Positions 4,968 to 6,884 of a stretch of 6,884 bases of DNA are shown here, in pieces. The first letter of the stretch is position 1; each line of letters begins with the position of its first letter. The notes beneath the pieces are model-generated. The model was not told the origin of the DNA. It worked only from the letters and a program-made list of their open reading frames with translations, and did not search any database. The stretch comes from Candidatus Thalassarchaeaceae archaeon (GTDB taxonomy: Archaea > Thermoplasmatota > Poseidoniia > Poseidoniales > Thalassarchaeaceae). A program made the position numbers and the translations under genes. Location: NCBI GenBank assembly GCA_030745885.1, contig JASLNR010000012.1, forward strand, positions 1-6,884, read 5' to 3'.

Positions 4968-5855
4968 ATGATGGACAACAGAGTAGTCTGGTTGACCGGC
5001 CTCTCCGGCGCAGGGAAGACAACCATTGCAATGGCTGCGGCCGAGCGTTTCGGCTGCGAGGTACTCGATGGTGACACCATCCGGGATTTCTTCTCCAACA
5101 CCGACTTCTCCCGAGAGGGCCGCGAGCGCCACCTACTGGGCGTCGCTAGGATGGCTAGGATGATCTCCAAGCATACCAATGTCATCTGCTCATTCATCAC
5201 GCCCTACGAAGACGTCCGCGCGAAGATACTCAACATCCTCCCAAACAACGCCGTCATGGTGCACATATCTACTTCCTTAGAGGTCTGCGAGAATCGCGAC
5301 GCGAAGGGACTGTACGCGAAGGCAAGATCTGGAGAGATATCCAACTTCACGGGCATCACCGACCCCTTCGACGAGCCTGAATGTGCTCATCTCACACTCG
5401 ACTCCAGTGGGGGGGAGGGCAAGAGCGTGGATGAGCTGGTTGACCAATTGGCACACCTCTTTGAGAAGCCCAAGGGTGTGCTGCTCCCCGGTCGCTGGCA
5501 ACCGCTGCACGTCGGTCATGAGTGGTTGATTCAGAGCGAGCTTGACCGTGGCAAGCGTGTGATAGTCGGCATCAGGGACACTCCAATATCCGAGTCGGAC
5601 CCGTACTCAGCCCAGATGCGCAAGCGAATGATCGAGCATCGCTACGCAGGTGAAGACGTCGAGGCGTGGATAATGCCGGACATCGAAGGAATATCGTACG
5701 GGAGGAAGGTCGGCTACGAGGTCCGCGAGACCGAGGACATCCCAACCGAGGTGTTCGAGGTCTCGGCGACAGGTGTTCGAGGCGGTAACCGAGCCAACGT
5801 CTCCGAACGAGTCATGGAGTTCATGATTGCCGAGGGGATTTGGGACGGCGAGTAA
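4968..5855 (+). CDS. APS kinase fused to an HxGH nucleotidyltransferase domain
   Basis: The N-terminal domain (about residues 1-165) is an adenylylsulfate kinase that phosphorylates APS to PAPS, the sulfate donor. Motifs: P-loop GLSGAGKTTIA (about 11-21), LDGDTIRDFF, SFITPYEDVR, and CENRDAKGLYAKARSGEI followed by NFTGITDPF. All are intact, so kinase activity is likely. The C-terminal ~120 residues are a small nucleotidyltransferase of the cytidylyltransferase-like/NadM superfamily: GRWQPLHVGHEWLI carries HxGH, followed by DPYSAQMRKRMIEHRY and a late SATGVR motif. A canonical CysC ends after the kinase domain. Alternative starts are GTG 4962 and ATG 4971; AGGTGG at 4960-4965 sits five bases before 4971, which differs from 4968 by one Met. 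The second domain might adenylylate or cytidylylate a small molecule, or act as a minimal ATP sulfurylase; sequence alone does not decide. The order kinase then HxGH domain resembles animal PAPS synthase, although the second domain is much shorter than ATP sulfurylase. Confidence 0.9.
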   Translation: MMDNRVVWLTGLSGAGKTTIAMAAAERFGCEVLDGDTIRDFFSNTDFSREGRERHLLGVARMARMISKHTNVICSFITPYEDVRAKILNILPNNAVMVHISTSLEVCENRDAKGLYAKARSGEISNFTGITDPFDEPECAHLTLDSSGGEGKSVDELVDQLAHLFEKPKGVLLPGRWQPLHVGHEWLIQSELDRGKRVIVGIRDTPISESDPYSAQMRKRMIEHRYAGEDVEAWIMPDIEGISYGRKVGYEVRETEDIPTEVFEVSATGVRGGNRANVSERVMEFMIAEGIWDGE

Positions 5856-5857
5856 CT

Positions 5858-5881
5858 CCCGACGGCTTCATGGGGGTCGGG
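5858..5881 (+). repeat. Short hairpin after the APS kinase fusion stop codon
   Basis: CCCGAC (5858-5863) and GTCGGG (5876-5881) form a perfect six-pair GC-rich stem with a 12-base loop, starting three bases after the stop codon and ending 16 bases before the prefoldin start. No T-run follows, so it is a poor archaeal terminator. An RNA-processing or stability role is possible, and chance is a real alternative. Confidence 0.25.
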
Positions 5882-5897
5882 CATCACGAGCGGCTTG

Positions 5898-6410
5898 ATG
5901 GCAGCCGACCGAGAGGAGTTGCAACGCATCGCCCAAATGGTTGAGGTTAACCGCGAGCGCATGCAGGCCATCGAGCAACAATTGGGTCAGTTGGAATCCA
6001 TCCACGTCGAGCAGATTCAGGCCATAGAGGCCCTGCAGGCAATCCCTGAGGAAGGTGCTCAGGGAGCCATGATTCCCCTTGGCTCTGGAGTCCAAATCAT
6101 CGCCGACATCCCTTCTGGGGGTGGGGCGGTGGTTGACATCGGCAGCAGGGTGCAGGCCGAGCGGACAAGGGAGGAGGCCGCCGATATACTCAGCAAGAGG
6201 AGTGAGGAGTTGGCCGCCATCATCGAGAGGATGAAGGCCGAGTTAAACGAACTCGAGCAGACCACCGTAGGCCTGGCACAGAAGTTCAATGAGAACGTGG
6301 AGGGGATGCAACCCGAAACAATCACCGATGCGCCCGAGCCTACCACCCCCACCCCAACTCCACGTCGCTCCAAACGCAAGCGGGGCACGGACCTCACCTT
6401 GGATGACTGA
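5898..6410 (+). CDS. pfdA: Prefoldin subunit alpha
   Basis: Prefoldin is the hexameric (alpha2 beta4) jellyfish-shaped chaperone that hands unfolded proteins to the archaeal thermosome. The 170-residue protein shows the alpha-subunit plan: an N-terminal coiled coil (about 5-45, LQRIAQMVEVNRERMQAIEQ), a central beta-hairpin region (about 56-85) with MIPLGSGVQIIADI and AVVDIGSRVQAER, and a C-terminal coiled coil (about 86-130). The central GAMIPLGSGV resembles the VPLGAGV of the family. Residues 140-170 form an extra tail, Pro/Thr-rich and then basic (TTPTPTPRRSKRKR), beyond the usual end of the second coil. ATG 5898 is chosen over the adjacent TTG 5895. No TATA-like box is seen in the 42-bp gap after the APS kinase fusion, so read-through from that gene is plausible. 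The ftsY start follows 9 bp after the stop, matching the common archaeal order. Confidence 0.88.
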   Translation: MAADREELQRIAQMVEVNRERMQAIEQQLGQLESIHVEQIQAIEALQAIPEEGAQGAMIPLGSGVQIIADIPSGGGAVVDIGSRVQAERTREEAADILSKRSEELAAIIERMKAELNELEQTTVGLAQKFNENVEGMQPETITDAPEPTTPTPTPRRSKRKRGTDLTLDD

Positions 6411-6419
6411 GGCGATTGC

Positions 6420-6884
6420 ATGGGACTGTTCGACCGCTTCAAGAAGCGCTTCAAGAAAACCGAGGAGGAGGTCACGGCTGAGGAGGACTCTGCCGAGGCC
6501 GAGGAAGCCCTTGACGAAGGGACTCGGCTGAAGGAGGCGCTGGAGCAGAGCAAGCCGGCGGCCAAGGCACCACCACCTCAACTTCCAGAGGCAGAGGACG
6601 AGTGGGATGACTCTGAGGCCGAGGACCCGTTCACCAAGCCGACAGATCGCAAGGAGCGCAAGAAGGCCCGCCGTGCAGCTTCGGTGAAGAAGGCCGAGAA
6701 CCCTCCTGAGATCGAGGAGGAGGTGCGAAGGAATCCAATGGAGAGCACCACCGGCCGTACGTTGGTCGCCAGCGGGCCGGCAGAAATCGAAGTCGATTTC
6801 GGCGACTCCGCCACGAAGACCGGAGGAAGGGTAGTCAAGGGCAGTGGTAAGTTGGACCAGTTGCTAGAGGAACTCGAGGAGGAA
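6420..6884 (+). CDS. ftsY: Signal recognition particle receptor FtsY, N-terminal part (runs off window)
   Basis: FtsY is the membrane-associated GTPase that docks the signal recognition particle at the Sec translocon. Only the first 155 codons are in the window and no stop is reached. The start MGLFDRFKKRFKK is a basic amphipathic helix of the kind that binds membrane lipids in FtsY. It is followed by a long charged, low-complexity region (TEEEVTAEEDSAEAEEAL, then DEWDDSEAEDPF, then RKERKKARRA) typical of the FtsY A domain. The last residues, KLDQLLEELEEE, may begin the helical N domain. The GTPase domain with its G motifs lies beyond the window, so the call leans on the N-terminal style and on position just after prefoldin alpha. 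GAGGCGAT at 6409-6416, overlapping the prefoldin stop, is a ribosome-binding site close to ATG 6420. Any other acidic protein with a basic amphipathic N-terminus is the alternative. Confidence 0.8.
   Translation, partial: MGLFDRFKKRFKKTEEEVTAEEDSAEAEEALDEGTRLKEALEQSKPAAKAPPPQLPEAEDEWDDSEAEDPFTKPTDRKERKKARRAASVKKAENPPEIEEEVRRNPMESTTGRTLVASGPAEIEVDFGDSATKTGGRVVKGSGKLDQLLEELEEE

Noticed and set aside
4869..5132. 88-residue N-terminal extension of the minus-strand sulfotransferase
   Set aside because: It is antisense to the conserved P-loop and the LDGDTIRDFF segment of the APS kinase, lacks family features, and a better start with a TATA-like box exists at 4868.
6059..6565. 168-codon open frame on - opposite prefoldin alpha and ftsY
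   Set aside because: It is a Ser-rich mirror of Glu/Lys-rich coding sequence on the other strand, with no features of its own.
1..6884. CRISPR array, IS element, integrase or attachment site
   Set aside because: No regularly spaced repeats, transposase-like or integrase-like proteins, or tRNA-end duplications were seen anywhere in the window.

Overview
The window looks archaeal and most likely comes from a marine planktonic euryarchaeon, with Marine Group II (Poseidoniales) or a relative as the best guess. The domain call rests on four recognisable archaeal housekeeping proteins: geranylgeranylglyceryl phosphate synthase (archaeal ether lipids), ribosomal protein L18a/LX, prefoldin alpha, and the probable start of FtsY. 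Short TATA-like boxes lie about 25-30 bases ahead of several starts. The lineage is a guess from gene style and moderate GC content, not from any search.

Layout: (1) 1-725, the 3' part of the GGGP synthase gene on +. (2) 706-1182, a gene on - for an unrecognised coiled-coil protein; its end overlaps the synthase end by 20 bp. (3) 1183-1343, a divergent intergenic region with an 18-bp near-perfect palindrome and a TATA-like box. (4) 1344-3984 on +: ribosomal protein L18a, a sulfotransferase, a two-helix membrane protein, and a CysQ-type PAP phosphatase. (5) 3978-4868 on -: a second sulfotransferase, overlapping cysQ tail to tail by 7 bp. (6) About 4869-4967, a divergent promoter region. (7) 4968-5855 on +: an APS kinase fused to a small HxGH nucleotidyltransferase domain. 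(8) 5898-6884 on +: prefoldin alpha and the truncated start of ftsY.

The main point of interest is a compact PAPS-dependent sulfation module between core genes. The APS kinase domain would make PAPS. The two sulfotransferases resemble the heparan N-/3-O-sulfotransferase type and would move sulfate to an unknown acceptor, perhaps a glycan or lipid. CysQ would remove the inhibitory by-product PAP. L18a, prefoldin alpha and ftsY commonly sit next to each other in archaea; here five genes separate L18a from prefoldin alpha. No ordinary ATP sulfurylase, PAPS reductase or sulfite reductase is visible, so the set looks built for sulfation rather than sulfate assimilation. The acceptor and the role of the fused nucleotidyltransferase domain cannot be read from this window.
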